DNA from: Vitis vinifera
Taxonomy: Eukaryota > Streptophyta > Magnoliopsida > Vitales > Vitaceae
DNA length: 64,000 nt
Direction of reading: 5' to 3'
Assembly: GCF_030704535.1 (NCBI RefSeq)
Contig: NC_081819.1
Coordinates: 21,672,001 to 21,736,000, forward strand
The notes below the pieces were generated by a model. That model was not told where the DNA came from. It worked only from the letters and a program-made list of their open reading frames with translations, and did no database searches. Below, piece by piece: positions 48,931 through 61,267 of this stretch (position 1 is its first letter; every line of letters begins with the position of its first letter). The translations under genes and the position numbers were made by a program.

Positions 48931-50159
48931 CTCAAAAACCCTATTTAGGAAAATGATATCTGCAATGTGACCAAAAAGATAAATTTTTGTGGAGAAATGG
49001 CTGTGATAACAAAATGATCAAGAGGTGTTCCTCTATAGGGTTAGACATGGTGGATATGGAAGACCTTTTGTATTGTTAATCTGGGTCAGATTTTCTTGCT
49101 TCATATTGAGGATATGTTGCATCTTTTTCTAGAGACTTTGCATTTATGGAGGATTTGGTTATAGCTAAAAATGGCTAAGCACAAGTGGGCAAAAAGGCTA
49201 ACACATCTTTCTAGATCATGGCCTCTTGAATGGAAAATCCTTTCGGATTCTGACTTGATTTGAATAGAGATTTGTATATGTGATTACATGGAAATCTGAC
49301 TGGGAGGCTTTCAAAAAGTACATTTCTTCACATTTTTCTTCTCAAAAAAAAAATAAAAATTGAAAGTTGAATTTGTCTTAGATATTGTTGATTTTAGATA
49401 TTAAAATATATATTGTGTTGTATTCATCTTCTTCTCTTGTAATATAAAATATATTAAAGTGCGTTTAACAATGATTTTAGAAAATATTTTGAAAGATAAA
49501 TTTTTTAAGTATTAAGAAATATTAGAAACGTGTAGGAAATTGATTTTCCAATTGAGATTAATGTAAAAATATAAATTAAGAAAATTAAAAATAATAACAT
49601 AATACAATTATAATGGGTTATTCAAAATGTATAAATCAAGTAGCTGAAGATTCTATGAATTTTCCATAAATTTGGATGTTGTACATAATACCAACTTGTG
49701 CTAATATTGATAACCTATAATTTTCCATATATATATATATATATATATATACTCATTCACTGTTTGAGTGGTGCAAGCCTTCAAAATCTCTACAAATGAT
49801 TCGTCAATGGCTATCCTTTTCTGGTTTCTGGATTCACCGTAAAAGTAACCTGCATGAGCCATTTATACACACAAATAAAAATAATAATAATAACAATAAT
49901 AATAATAATAAAAACCCTTCTATTCTATCATTTGATTTTAGAAGGAAAATCCAAATACCAATACACTAAAAACTTAGAATACATATTGAGTGTGAAGAAT
50001 AGACACAAAGAGAAAGACGAAAGATATGAACATGAATGTTATTTCTTTCAATAAACGTATAGAAAAAATTTACTTTCTTTTTTTGAAGAAAAAAACCCAT
50101 AGTTCATAAAATAAAAATCAAGAAATGAATCAAAACATTTTCTGAAGGATGTTAGAAGT

Positions 50160-50350
50160 AAGAACCATAGAGCTCCCTTCACTCCAATACCAGAAAGATC
50201 AAAGTACCCTCATCTCCCAAGTCATGCTCACCCATAGCTTGCTCTCACCATATGCTAGAACTTGAGCATCCATGGGCATTCATGAACTGGCAGCTGTGGC
50301 ATACCCTCATCTCCTTCTAGCTAGGAGCAAAGAGAGCTCCATTGAACCCC
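50160..50350 (-). ncRNA. MIR159: MIR159 precursor F, variant mature strand
   Basis: A hairpin of about 190 nt. The mature arm (50188-50168) has the D/E-type position-7 G, but position 1 is A and position 21 is A. The passenger arm (about 50342-50322) reads GAGCTCTCTTTGCTCCTAG on the minus strand and pairs well. The upper block keeps TCATG and CCCAT. A TATA box lies 94 bp upstream. The flanks differ from D and E, so it split off earlier. Confidence 0.85.
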
Positions 50351-50443
50351 ACCAAAACCCTAGGGAGAAACTATAACATAGATTATATACTCAAGAAGAG
50401 TAGCTCAAATGGTTGTGAGCAAAGATGAAGGCGAATGGGTCCT

Positions 50444-50450
50444 TTATATA
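50444..50450 (-). promoter_or_regulatory. TATA box of MIR unit F
   Basis: GCCTATATAAAGG on the minus strand, 94 bp from the hairpin base, the same distance as in units A and B. Confidence 0.6.
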
Positions 50451-50759
50451 GGCCTAGAGATTCCATATGCACCATTGGATTTGAAAATACTTCCTATTGG
50501 GAGCATCTCATAATGGGATTTTTTTATTTTTTTTTATTTTTGCCAAAAACCGAAGAAAATTAAAGATTGAAATATTGGATAGAGATTATAGTGCTTATGA
50601 GCATCTTTGCTTTACATTTAGGGATTATTGGTTGAAGCATATAATAATTTTTTGTAACCATATATGTATAGCCAAAGTGGGTATATGTGAATATTTTTTA
50701 CACTATGAATATAGAGTTTGTGGGTCCATTTCATGATTCCATTTGGTGGCCTTGACCAA

Positions 50760-51970
50760 TTATTTTTTTGTGGGTTTTTTTATAGGCATGGTTGCCAGCA
50801 TATCTTGCAATTATTTGTAAAGTTAAGAATATTTACATCATAATTTTATAGTTTTTATTCAAATAATTCATTCAAAAGTTTAAGGAAAATACAAAAGAAA
50901 ATATGAGCTATTAGTAAATGATAAAAATTCAAACTTTTCAAATGAATTGCTTAAAGATAATTTCTTAATATTACCATAAATATTACAATTTTCCATTTCC
51001 CTTCCCATTCCCTTTTATGTCACAAAATAATAATAATAAACCCATTTATTCAATAGAATATTAAATCCTTAGAAATTAAATATCATGATGAGGTGGATTT
51101 TATCCATTTCAAATCCATTTCTAGTCATGGCTTTAAGATGGGTCCCTATGTACCCAATACATTACCATTTAAAAGTAGTAGAAACTTCTTTTCAAGATGG
51201 CGTGAGATATCAATCCAAATAGGGTCTTCCACTATCAACACATACATGGCCTCATCTAATTTGTTGGGTAAAAAAAATCAAAAGAATTCAAATAGTGATA
51301 ACATTTATACAAAATTTAATGGGAAAAAAATTGGAAAATTGGGAAATTGAGTACATTTTTTAATGAAATTCTTTTTCAAAACCTAAATGAAGAAAGTAGC
51401 AAATGCATGGGCACAAATATGAGAATCCATAGGTACAAAACACTATTTTTCAAATTCATTTGTGGGTGGTGGGTGGTGGGACACGTTCACTATGCAGTGT
51501 TAGTTATTCTATGGACTTGGACAGCATCAATCTATGTACCAAGTTTGAATTTTGGTCTGCTTTTGTACTTTTATATACATTAAATAAATCTGCATTTGGT
51601 GGATCATATAATTTTATAATATAGTCAAAAGTTATTGGAACACACCAATATGTGTTGCACTTATCGATAATTAGGGTATGGTCCATCACGGGTCATAGAT
51701 TGTTTTATGACTCAATGCCTTACGGCTTTGGCTTTCATGATGGTGTCACCAAAGTCTTTTATTTAATTTTTTATCATCCCCCAAGTCATCAAAAGGTGAT
51801 TAGGGTTCAAGTTTTCTATTTTGATTTTTTTTTCTTTATCTTTGCTTTATCAAATCTTAATTGGAATCAAGAATCAAAATGGGTTGAGACACCCTTAAAT
51901 GTAGAATAAAATTGAATCTAATTTACTCGTATTTTTTATTGTCTAAATCAGTTTTTGATTCTTAGAAAAC
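50760..51970. other. intergenic spacer upstream of MIR unit F
   Basis: No recognisable gene. Frames near 51093-51583 and 51652-51909 have no protein character I can name. Confidence 0.5.
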
Positions 51971-51976
51971 TTATTT

Positions 51977-52222
51977 TGAATGTGTTTGATTGTATTTTTA
52001 TTTGAAATACTTTTGATAGAAATGTTTTCTAAAAGTGTTTTTGAAAAAAAAAAAAAAAAAACATATCAAGTGTTTCTCAAAAAAGCACTGTAAATGATTT
52101 TTAAAATTTTTTAAAAATATCTTTTAAATTTTGTCAAAAACTTAAATTTTTTTTTAAAAAATATTTTTTAAGCTAGAAATGTATTTAAAAAAAAAAAAAA
52201 AAGAACTGCCAAAGGGCCACTT
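51977..52222. mobile_element. foldback MITE, same family as 34008-34241
   Basis: Starts TGTGTTTGATTGTATTTTT and ends AACTGCCAAAGGGCCAC, with inverted interior words (AAGTGTTTTTGA, AGTGTTTCTC). Internal poly(A) runs have grown. Non-coding. Confidence 0.55.
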
Positions 52223-52739
52223 ACATGTTTTAAAAGGTGAAGATCATTTTTGTAAAATAGTTTTCCAAAAGATAGTTTAGAATTTAATATTTTAATATTA
52301 ATTAATTTTTTTTTCCAATTTATCCTTTCCCCTTAAAGTTTTAAAGTGTCCAAAGGGGTTCCTTATTGAATGAAAACACACACAAATTATATAAAGAAAA
52401 AAAATGAAAATATTAGTGCATTTTGAAGGGGAAACAAAATAGTGTGTTTTGGTCAATTAAATGAAAAAAGTTATGAGATAGAGATGAGTTGACTATCTGA
52501 CATGGATAGATATTTGAGGAATAATGGGGGACACCCAATGGAACGAAGAGTTTATAGTTCAAAGTATGTATACAAAGAGTAAGAAATATGAAATATTTCG
52601 ATAACTCAATAATTATATCTAATTTTGTCTTTTGTAATATTTTTTTATAGTATAGTAGAATGATTCTTTCTCATTTGTGAATGAAGGAAATTAAGCCGAA
52701 TTCTCAACCTATGAGAAACAAAAAAATAGAGAAAACACA

Positions 52740-52990
52740 CGTCAAAGAAAAACAATCACACGCACAAGACAGTATTTACGTGGTTCGGTAATTTGGCTAC
52801 ATCCACGGAGTTGCAGGGATATCACTATTATCATGGAAGAATACAGAGTATAGGCCCAAGCCTTCGCTCCATGGACTAAGCCTCAGTAAATCTCCCATTA
52901 AAAAACCATGCAATATTATTCGAGTCGGGTCGTCAAACCGGATCAAACAAGACTAGGCTCCACAAAACCCTATAGTGAATACGGACATAA
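52740..52990 (+). mobile_element. retroelement-like repeat fragment (TTTACGTGGTTCGG type)
   Basis: Contains TTTACGTGGTTCGGTAATTT and CTACATCCACGGAG, words I have seen repeatedly in dispersed plant repeats. The class cannot be fixed by eye and no ends are resolved. It is a fossil fragment without coding capacity. Confidence 0.4.
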
Positions 52991-53116
52991 TTAGTTGAAC
53001 CATGATACTCTTTTATGTTGATTGTTTTATCTTTATGTTTTTAAATTAATAGCATTTGCATTATAGTTTCTACAGACATAACACAAGTAAAGGGTGTGAA
53101 AAGGTGAAAGGAGTTG

Positions 53117-53651
53117 TGTGACATCCCACACCGATATGGACTCCTTGTAATCTTGTAGACGCGTTTTAAAGTCGTGAGGGTCCCTTTAGGTCCAAAGCAG
53201 ACAATATCTACATGATCGGGAGTGGATCGTTACAAATGGTGTCAGAGACGATCCCCGACCTTGGTGTAGGTGGGGTTTGTTTGGCCCCGTAAGGGTGTTT
53301 GTCTGGCACAATATATACTATATAAGTATGAACTTTTCGTAACTTGTAGACACGTTTTAACGACTTGCTCCCAACCGTGTAGATATTGTCATCCGATGTG
53401 AGATGTTACAAACACCCTCCCCTCCATGCAGACATAATGTCTGCGTTGTGTCTTACAGGATTGTGAAGCCAAATAGACAAACACCCTTATGGGACCAAAC
53501 AGACGAACACCCCTTACCCAACCATGTAGATATTACTCGCTTTGGACCCAAAGAGACCCTTACGGCTTTAAAACGTGTCTACAGGGTTATGAGGAGTCTA
53601 TACTTATATAGCGTCAATAACTTTCCCCCCTATCCGATGTGGGATGTCACA
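53117..53651. mobile_element. fossil TRIM-type (terminal-repeat retrotransposon in miniature) LTR element complex
   Basis: The left end TGTGACATCCCACACCG and the right end, read on the other strand, TGTGACATCCCACATCGG are LTR termini of a small plant TRIM-like family. After the left LTR there is a primer-binding-site-like TGGTGTCAGAGAC, complementary to initiator tRNA-Met as in this family. The LTR-like parts lie in opposite orientations, which suggests two insertions or a rearranged copy. It has no coding capacity. It is a broken fossil of moderate age. Confidence 0.6.
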
Positions 53652-54099
53652 AGTTGGATGTTGTAAGATGCACTTACAAACATGTCAAAACATGATTAGC
53701 TCAAATTTAGACGAGATTAAGCTTACGTGTAAAAAGCATTTTCAAAAATAGTTTTTAAAAATTATTTGATGATGTTTTGTAGAATACAAGTCAGTTTTGG
53801 AAACCTAAAATATTCTTAACATGTTTTTTATATTTTTAAATATGTTTTAGAAATAACTTTTATATGTAATATTTTATTTTTAATCGTTTTTCATATTTAT
53901 ATAATTATTTTTTTTTAATACAACACTTAGAAAATAGGTGAAAATAACAAAAAACAACTAAAAAAATATTTTTTGAAAATACCATTTTTAAAAAAAAATA
54001 ATTTTGTGGTTTCTAATTGTTAAATATGTTTTTCCTTTTGTTTTGTTCTAGAAAATAAATAAAAAACCATTTAAAAAACAGTTGCTAAATGTAAACCTA

Positions 54100-55690
54100 A
54101 GAGTTGGTTTGAGATAGTTTCCTATTTTTAGCTTAAGTTAGAATATGAGACCAAAGCTAAAGTCATAATTTTTAAGATATAATATTAGGATGTAAAAGTT
54201 TTATCAAATAAGAAAGAACTTTTTGTATAAGTTAAAATAAATTTCTATAATTAATATTAAGGCTATTTTTTAAGTTATAAGCTTTTTGAACAAAATTATT
54301 CAAACAAATATGAAAAATTTTATTGAATTTAAGAAATAACTTTCACTTCTAGAAGTTAATCAGAGGGCTAAAATAATACTTTTAATATTCTCTTTTTCAC
54401 AGAGATGACATGAGTTGGGCCGAATCATCACATCTCACCATCATGTTAGGCTTTCAATATGACCACATGAATTATATGGAAAGGCCCAATGTCCAAACAA
54501 AATGGAGGCCCAATTTTAAGCCAATTTAAAGTTATACCATCAAATCCTTTGAGCTTAGTCATTGAGAGAAAAATAAAGGGCTATGTGATTAAAAGGGGTG
54601 AAATCATCCCCATTTTGTTGATCTAATTCTTCTTTTTTTTTCTTTAACCCTAAAAAATATTCATTTTGGATAAAAATGTCATCTTTTTCTTTTTCTTGTA
54701 AAAATAATATTTTCTTTTAAAACGCACGTATAAATAATCAATATATTGAAGGACATTTATATATATATACTTTTTTAGACAAAAAAAAAAGGGAAATATT
54801 ATATTTACAAATACGAGATGTTTTCATCCCTTTTAATCTATTATTTCAAAAATAAAAACCCTGGTCCAAATGCCTAATAAGTCAAAATAATAATAATAAT
54901 AAATAAATAAATAAATAAATAAATAAAAGACAGAATAAAAAGTTGATTTTGGCATCAACAAAGTAAATTCAGTATCACGTTTGTGTTGTTTTCCACTCTC
55001 ATGTCAGTCACAAGTTGGCCATCTCACCTAAAGGGTCATTATATGGTGGCCAAAAAAGTAGCTTTTCCAAACCATATGGGAAAATGATTGCCAATTAAAA
55101 AAATGGTCTTACCTAAAAAATCGTCTCATTTACTTATTCCTTCACCTACTCCCCTTTTATTTGTGATAAAATCCCATTTACTTTCACCTATATTTCTTTA
55201 TATTTTCCCTTTTTAACCTTGAAAAAAAGTTAATTCACGATAAAACTATCTATCAATATGTCCAACTCATATCAAATTTAACTTGAGATAGAGACCATAC
55301 CAACTCAATTCCCATGATTCTCTTGAATTATTAAACAAAATAATTATTTTAAAATCCATGTCATATAAATCATATTATAAAAGTGATCAATTCTATCATA
55401 ATTTAAAAAAAAAATGTTAAAATTTATTCCTTATATTTTAAATAAAATTATATATATATATATTTTTTAAATTTCAAGTTTTCAATCCTAAGGAGGGAAT
55501 GTTAATCCAATTGAACTTCATCTATACCAATCAAAACTTAGGCTTAGAAGTGGGATCCACCCACATTGCAATCCTACTTTATTCCATGGTTTGAATTTAG
55601 CTATACACATCAATTCAAAGTTTGATTGGCACTATACCTCTTCGATACCTCAACATTTTCCCACTTAAAGTAATTGGTGTTTAGTTAGAA
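54100..55690. other. AT-rich intergenic spacer
   Basis: No gene seen. It includes the AAAT microsatellite and degenerate AT-rich MITE-like sequence. Confidence 0.55.
54897..54929. repeat. (AAAT)n microsatellite
   Basis: About seven clean AAAT units following a short AAT run. Confidence 0.85.
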
Positions 55691-55699
55691 GTGTCAAAC

Positions 55700-56010
55700 T
55701 CATGACATCACGCCATCGAGCTGTCATGGCACCCATGATTGACAATCATGAAAAGAAAAACCGAAAGCTCGACCCCTCCGGCCCTCCCTCTCTATTGAGG
55801 AAGGCAGAGGCCTTTAGTGTCCCCCCACCAGTTGAGAAGTGGGGCCTCACAATCACTAGCGAATATGCTCCTTCTCTTTGTCTTTCCTTGATCATGGTTT
55901 TCTAGTATCCTATGTGTAGAGGACATCAGGCCACCCATCCCTAGCGTGGAGAGCGGCATCGGTTCTCTCCAACAATCACCTTGAAGGGCATCATCCATCG
56001 CTCTAAAAAT
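55700..56010. other. GC-richer island of unknown origin downstream of the coiled-coil gene
   Basis: A 300-bp stretch with balanced base composition inside AT-rich spacer. The plus frame 55702-55905 (67 residues, with PSGPPSLLRKAEAFSVPPPVEKWG) is open but matches no protein I know. It could be an organelle-DNA insertion, a gene fragment or old repeat. Not called as a gene. Confidence 0.35.
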
Positions 56011-56350
56011 TATTGTCGGTTCTGTTTATAACAATATCTTCAAACAGAGAAATTCAACTGTAAACTGACATGAAAATGATAGTGTAAGAAGAAAGAAAAA
56101 CACAATGAAGCCGAGGTAGAGTTCATCAAAATCTTCAAGATGGACTTCAACTCTAGTTGTGATTTTTGTAACCATGTAAGCAACAATACATTTTCATGTA
56201 CAGATGTGATCCAGAAACTACAGAAGAAAATATAGATATACCCATCATTTTTGAACTTGAAGACAAGGATCTTGGAACTTATTCACAAGCCAGTAGTTGT
56301 AGATTGTGAGTGTGTTACCTCAGGCAGGCAAGTGTACAAGCTTCATGAAC

Positions 56351-59300
56351 CTAAAAGGAACCTTTGGAAGCTTTGGCCCTGAAATGCTGACCTTCTAACC
56401 TTGCTTCAAGTAGTTTTGCTTTCAAGCTATTCTCCCTTGAGCCTCGAGGCCATTTTGAAGAAGATTCGGAGATTTCAAGATCTGGGGATGTCAATTTTGA
56501 CATCCATTGTTGTATGGGACTAGCATGGCCCATAAGTACAGATTGATTGCCAGCATCTTCCCTGCAGTTATTCTCAGGATGTACTTTCTCACCTTCCAAT
56601 GGGGAGGAGTGATTTCTGATTAGGTTATCAAGCACATGATTCAAGTTCACTCCACGGGCTCCTGCCCGTTTATTCTTTTTTTCTGGCATACTCTCCTGTG
56701 TAGCCTCGTTTGGTTCAAACTTCTGGGAATTGTTTATTTCAACTGAGTCATCCCCTCCCATTTCCCCCTGCTCACTGTCCACAAGCTGGGTCTTGTTTCC
56801 ATTACAAGACATGGTTCGGGCCATGTATTCTTCAAACTGCGTCCGCAAGCCGGAAGGTTTGCGTCCCTTGGTGATTTCTTGTGATCCAGACTTTTTCTTT
56901 GTAGGATACGATTTCACTGTGTCTTCAGCATGACCTTCTGCGGAGTTGCCAATGTGTTTTTTACAGCTGCCATTGCTTTGCTTTGCACCTGAACCCTTGT
57001 TTAGCTCAAAACAGTGTGAATCACTATCTGAAGAATCTTCTTCATCCTCTGCATTTTGAGGGGCACTTACAGCCTCATTCAAGTGGAAGGACTCTAAAGA
57101 ATGCCGACGTAAGCGACTTTCCTTCTGCTCACTTGGGGATGAGTAATCATCTCTTCTAGAAGTGACAGATTGTTTAGCTCGAAGGAAGGTTTCTATTTCA
57201 AAGCTCAACTTGTCCACAATTGTGTTCTTTTCTGCAACATCGCACCGAGCTTCAGCCAGCTTCATTTGCATCCGCTCATCAAGCCATGCTTCAGAAATAT
57301 GAAGAACTAACCGATCAGAGTTTTCCCTAGCAACCCTGTCCTTTTCAGGCTTGTGTTTGAGGGACCGCACCTCTTGTTCATACTCCCTTATTCCCTTAGC
57401 AAACTCATCACATAGGTCTTCCAATAGAATCCGTGCCTTTTTCTCCCTTTCAAGTTCTCTCAAAGCATTAGAAAAAGAAGATTTCACCTCAGAAAGCTCT
57501 CGAGCTAGCTTTCGATGCAGGGTTTCTGAACGTTTTCTTAACTTCCTCTCATCTTCTAGCTCATCTCTCACAGACTGAACTGCAGCTTTGATTCGATCTT
57601 GCTCCTTGGTCTTTCTAATTAGTTTGTCTTCTGCAACTTGCTTCATCAAGTCATCCATCTCCTGCCGTTCTGTTTGCTTCTCTTGTAATAACTCTTTGAT
57701 TCTTGCCCGAGAATGATCCAGTTCCATTTTCAGGGCTTTCACCAATGATATGGTAGATGCATGCTGTTCTTCAAGACTCCATATCCGATTGAGTACTTTG
57801 AGTAATTCAGTGGAAGTTTTAAGGTTATAACTTGATTCACCAATCCTACCCTTAAAGTCTAAAGAACTAGTTGGAGTGACTGCAGGATTGTAATGTGCCA
57901 CCTGTGAAGAACAAAAGAACATCTGGATCAATTTAACTAGCATAATCATAGCGAAATAACCTTTAGAAGAATGAGCCATTTGACAGAAAGCATTATAAAT
58001 ATGAAAGACGGCAGTATGTTAAGGAATCCATGGTAAAGATTAAGATAAGCAGTGTCCTTGCAGCTGTAACCATAATCGCATCATGAGTTTTTCTAGCTCT
58101 CACTTTTCTGATGGAACTAGAAACCTAAAAACAGCATTTCTTGAAATATTAAATTTTCTTCAACCGTTCTTCAAAACAGTTGAACTGCCCTTTTCGAGGC
58201 ACTTTTGTTGTGAACCTCTTCTGTGACAGACCTTCCTCATTATATTTTCAGAATCCTGCTTGTACGTCTCTAGAACCTAAATCTTACTGGACAATATGCT
58301 GTGTTTGACAGTCATTTTCATGTTAATTAAAATACAAAATGAGAGCATCACGAACACAATTTCTAATGGAATAGCCTACTTGTGCTCCAACAGCAGTGAA
58401 TCTATGAGCGAGCTACATAGAGAGGACTTTGTGAAAACTTGCCATATTCAATTCAAAGGATACATCCCCTTCCCCTTTTTTAGTCTGAGAAAAGCAAAAT
58501 GGGTTTTAAAGAAATATCGGCAGGAAAATGGAGAGGAAGGGAAGAGAATCATTGTTTACCTCCATTGAACTACTATAACTTGCAGGAGATACAGGCTGCA
58601 GAGCACGGCCATTTCTTTCAACTGATCGATGGTGTTGCATCAGTGATGCAGCAACATGCCGCCTCAAGCTACTTGCACTCTCTGGCTGGAATGAGAAACA
58701 GGGGAAGATCAGTTAATAAAGAGAAAAGAAGAAATCTACATGATCAGCTAAAAATTTCCAGAGCTGTAAAATGGTTAAACCATAGATTCATAACTCTCAT
58801 ATTAAATCAATACTAAAATCTACTCTGAAATAGGGGTACCAAGCATATAATCTTTTCAAATTAAAACTCATTATTTGTAGAGCAATTGCCACTTTTTCAA
58901 TGTAAAAAAAGAAATAAGAAATTTCTTCTTTCAGGGCAAAAGGGTATCCAGATTTCAACTCAGAAATTCATGGTAATACAAAGCAAGACCAGTTCATGGT
59001 AAGATTCTTCCCTTCATTTATTCTTATCAAACCAGGAACTCACTGATCACTATCGCCAAAATCAAAGAACAAGGAAATATAAAAAGAAACAAAGTATAAA
59101 GATGTGGCAAACAGTTGAATTTCAGGAGGAAAGAAAATGAATTCAGTTGAACAAGATGGTAGAAATCTAAATGAAGACTAAAACCCAATAAGGGAAAAGA
59201 GAGACATTTTTTTTCCTTTTCAAATATCCCAAGAAAAACAACATAAACATGCTAACAAATAAAATGATAAGGCTGAGAGCTAGCAACCCAAAGGACATCT

Positions 59301-60276
59301 CAAACATGATTTGATGAAATGTAGACCACATGATGATGACCAAGGAAGAAAGTTTTCAATTGAAACTGAAACTCCCAAAATAGAAGAGATACTGGTACAT
59401 CACAGAAATCAATGGAGTGCCAGAATCAGAATTGCAATAGGAATGAGATAATTGAAAAGAAAAAAATATAAATCAAACACCTGCATTTCTCTTTGCCAAA
59501 CCATATATGTGAAAATCATCAACGTCACCGACAAAGACACAGGACAGGCAATAAACAATCAAGTAAGTATAATCCAAGAAAAAGGCAAAAAAACCTTATG
59601 TTGAGAGAACATAACCGATTGATCCCATCACAAAAAATCTCAAGAAAAGAAAACGAAAATCTAAACCAACACAGACCAACAAGGACCCAAGACAAGCAAG
59701 TAAAAACACAAACCAACATCATACAAATATTCAAAAACAAAAAACAAAAAAGGGCCAAGATCTTCCAAATGAGAAAACCTAATTGATCAAACCCATCAAC
59801 CCAAAGCCCTAACAAATCACAGGAAAGAAACAAACAAACAATTATATAAATAAATAAAACACCATATCATAAAAAACCTAGAAAACCCAAAACCAAGCAA
59901 TGGAGGAGTGGACTATGGTTACCTGATCAGGAGGGCTGTGAGGAGGGTCAACCAAGTGGGTGGGAAGCTCAAAACCCTTGTCCTTGTGGTGGTGATGGCG
60001 AAGTCTACCACCTCCCCTGTTCATATTAGCAACTGGGAGGTGTGACTGAATCTCCCAGAGGTTGGCACCTAGTTTTCTAGCAGAGACAGAGGTGGAGCAG
60101 TCGAGATCTTTATCAATGGAACTGGTAGCATCATTCAGAGAAAACCCAAGTCTCCATGTGGGTGATGGAGTACAAGGCCCCCCTCTTTTCCCCACCAAGA
60201 CACCGCGTTTCAACTTTTTCCCCATGAATTCCTGCTTTTGTCTCTCTCTCACTCTTCCTTTTTCTCCACCCTCCAT
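56351..60276 (-). CDS. coiled-coil protein of the At5g41620 family, three exons
   Basis: Exons in transcript order: 60276-59923, 58685-58560 and 57901-56351, all GT-AG and each ending on a codon boundary, giving 676 residues. Order of parts: a basic start (MGKKLKRGVLVGKRGGPCTPSPTWRL); a conserved box ESASSLRRHVAASLMQHHRSVERN..ALQPVSPASYSSSME (exon 2); VAHYNPAVTP; then a long coiled coil (about residues 188-410, with TELLKVLNRIWSLEEQHA and LEREKKARILLEDLCDEFAKGIREYEQEVRSLK). A poorly conserved acidic/Ser-rich tail ends with a short WMSKL..PDLEISESSS box and KAKLLEARLEGQ. Arabidopsis relatives are annotated only as intracellular-transport or USO1-like coiled-coil proteins; the molecular role is unknown to me. 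The first Met is used; Met18 starts the better conserved part and is an alternative start. Confidence 0.9.
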
Positions 60277-60299
60277 CTCCCCGCTCTCTCTCTCTCTCT

Positions 60300-61260
60300 A
60301 GACTTTCTCACTCCTAAAATTTCAAACTCCGAGTGCTTCACTCATGCATGGTTCAGCCAAAAAGCAAGCTGGAAACTATTAGAAAAGTGGAGATGTTGTA
60401 ATGATGGCTATGTTTGTTTATTTTGGGAAGATAAAAAAAAAAAATTGGTCCTTAAAACCAAGGGCCATGCGCCCCATAGAAGGATGCAATACGCAGCTCT
60501 ACCAATGGAGTCAAGAAAAGACCACCACACCTGCCGGTTTCTACATTTTGGCTAGGGGTCGAAGCCCAGTTATAAAGGGCAAAGACAGTGAAGATGGTCC
60601 TATAAGGTTTGTCAGAAAAATAGACCAAAACTTGTGGTCCTTAGATTTCATTACTTGCTGCCTTTAAATACAATCTACAGTACAGTACAACAGAAATGAG
60701 GGCATTGAAAGAAAGAAACAGCTAAAAGAGAGAGAAACATGGGCTGAATGATTGAACTATGATCCATGTAACAAGTTGTGTCTACAATAACTAAATTAAA
60801 CTTCTCATTTCAAAGTAATGCAAGATCACATGAATAGATTCTCCCATTAACTTTTCAATAAATTATTTATCAAAAAAAAAAAGTTAGCTTTTCAATAAAC
60901 ATACCATGATTTTTCAAAAATTATATTTATGTTATTGTGTCTATTGGAATGAAAGTAAATTGATTCTGCAACTTAATCATACTACCAGATAAAAGCCTTT
61001 TTACTAATGAATCCTAAAGGGTATGTTATCCTTTTTATAATTGATATTTTGGAATTGAGTAAAGCCATTAGGGTGGATGGTCCAGTTAATGGTTGAATCT
61101 TCAATCAAATGTGGTCCATTGCTGCACTTTGGTAAAATAATATTCGACTCGTCGTATAATTGTACCTAACATAGCAAATGATGAATCGTTTAAGCATATT
61201 GGGTGTGGTCCATATTCATGATCATAATCTTGATGTCTCAGCCTCACCAGTCACCAGTCT
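60300..61260. other. promoter region of the coiled-coil gene and spacer
   Basis: A (GA/CT)-rich leader-like run lies at about 60275-60305 (GAGAGAGAGA on the minus strand), common in plant 5' leaders. Beyond it no gene or clear TATA box is seen. Confidence 0.45.
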
Positions 61261-61267
61261 ACCTCAC

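Noticed and set aside
59493-59833. Frames on both strands in intron 1 of the coiled-coil gene
   Set aside because: Biased composition (Lys/Asn/Gln or Phe/Leu/Cys) from A-rich intron sequence; the intron is bounded by good splice sites and the flanking exons join in frame.
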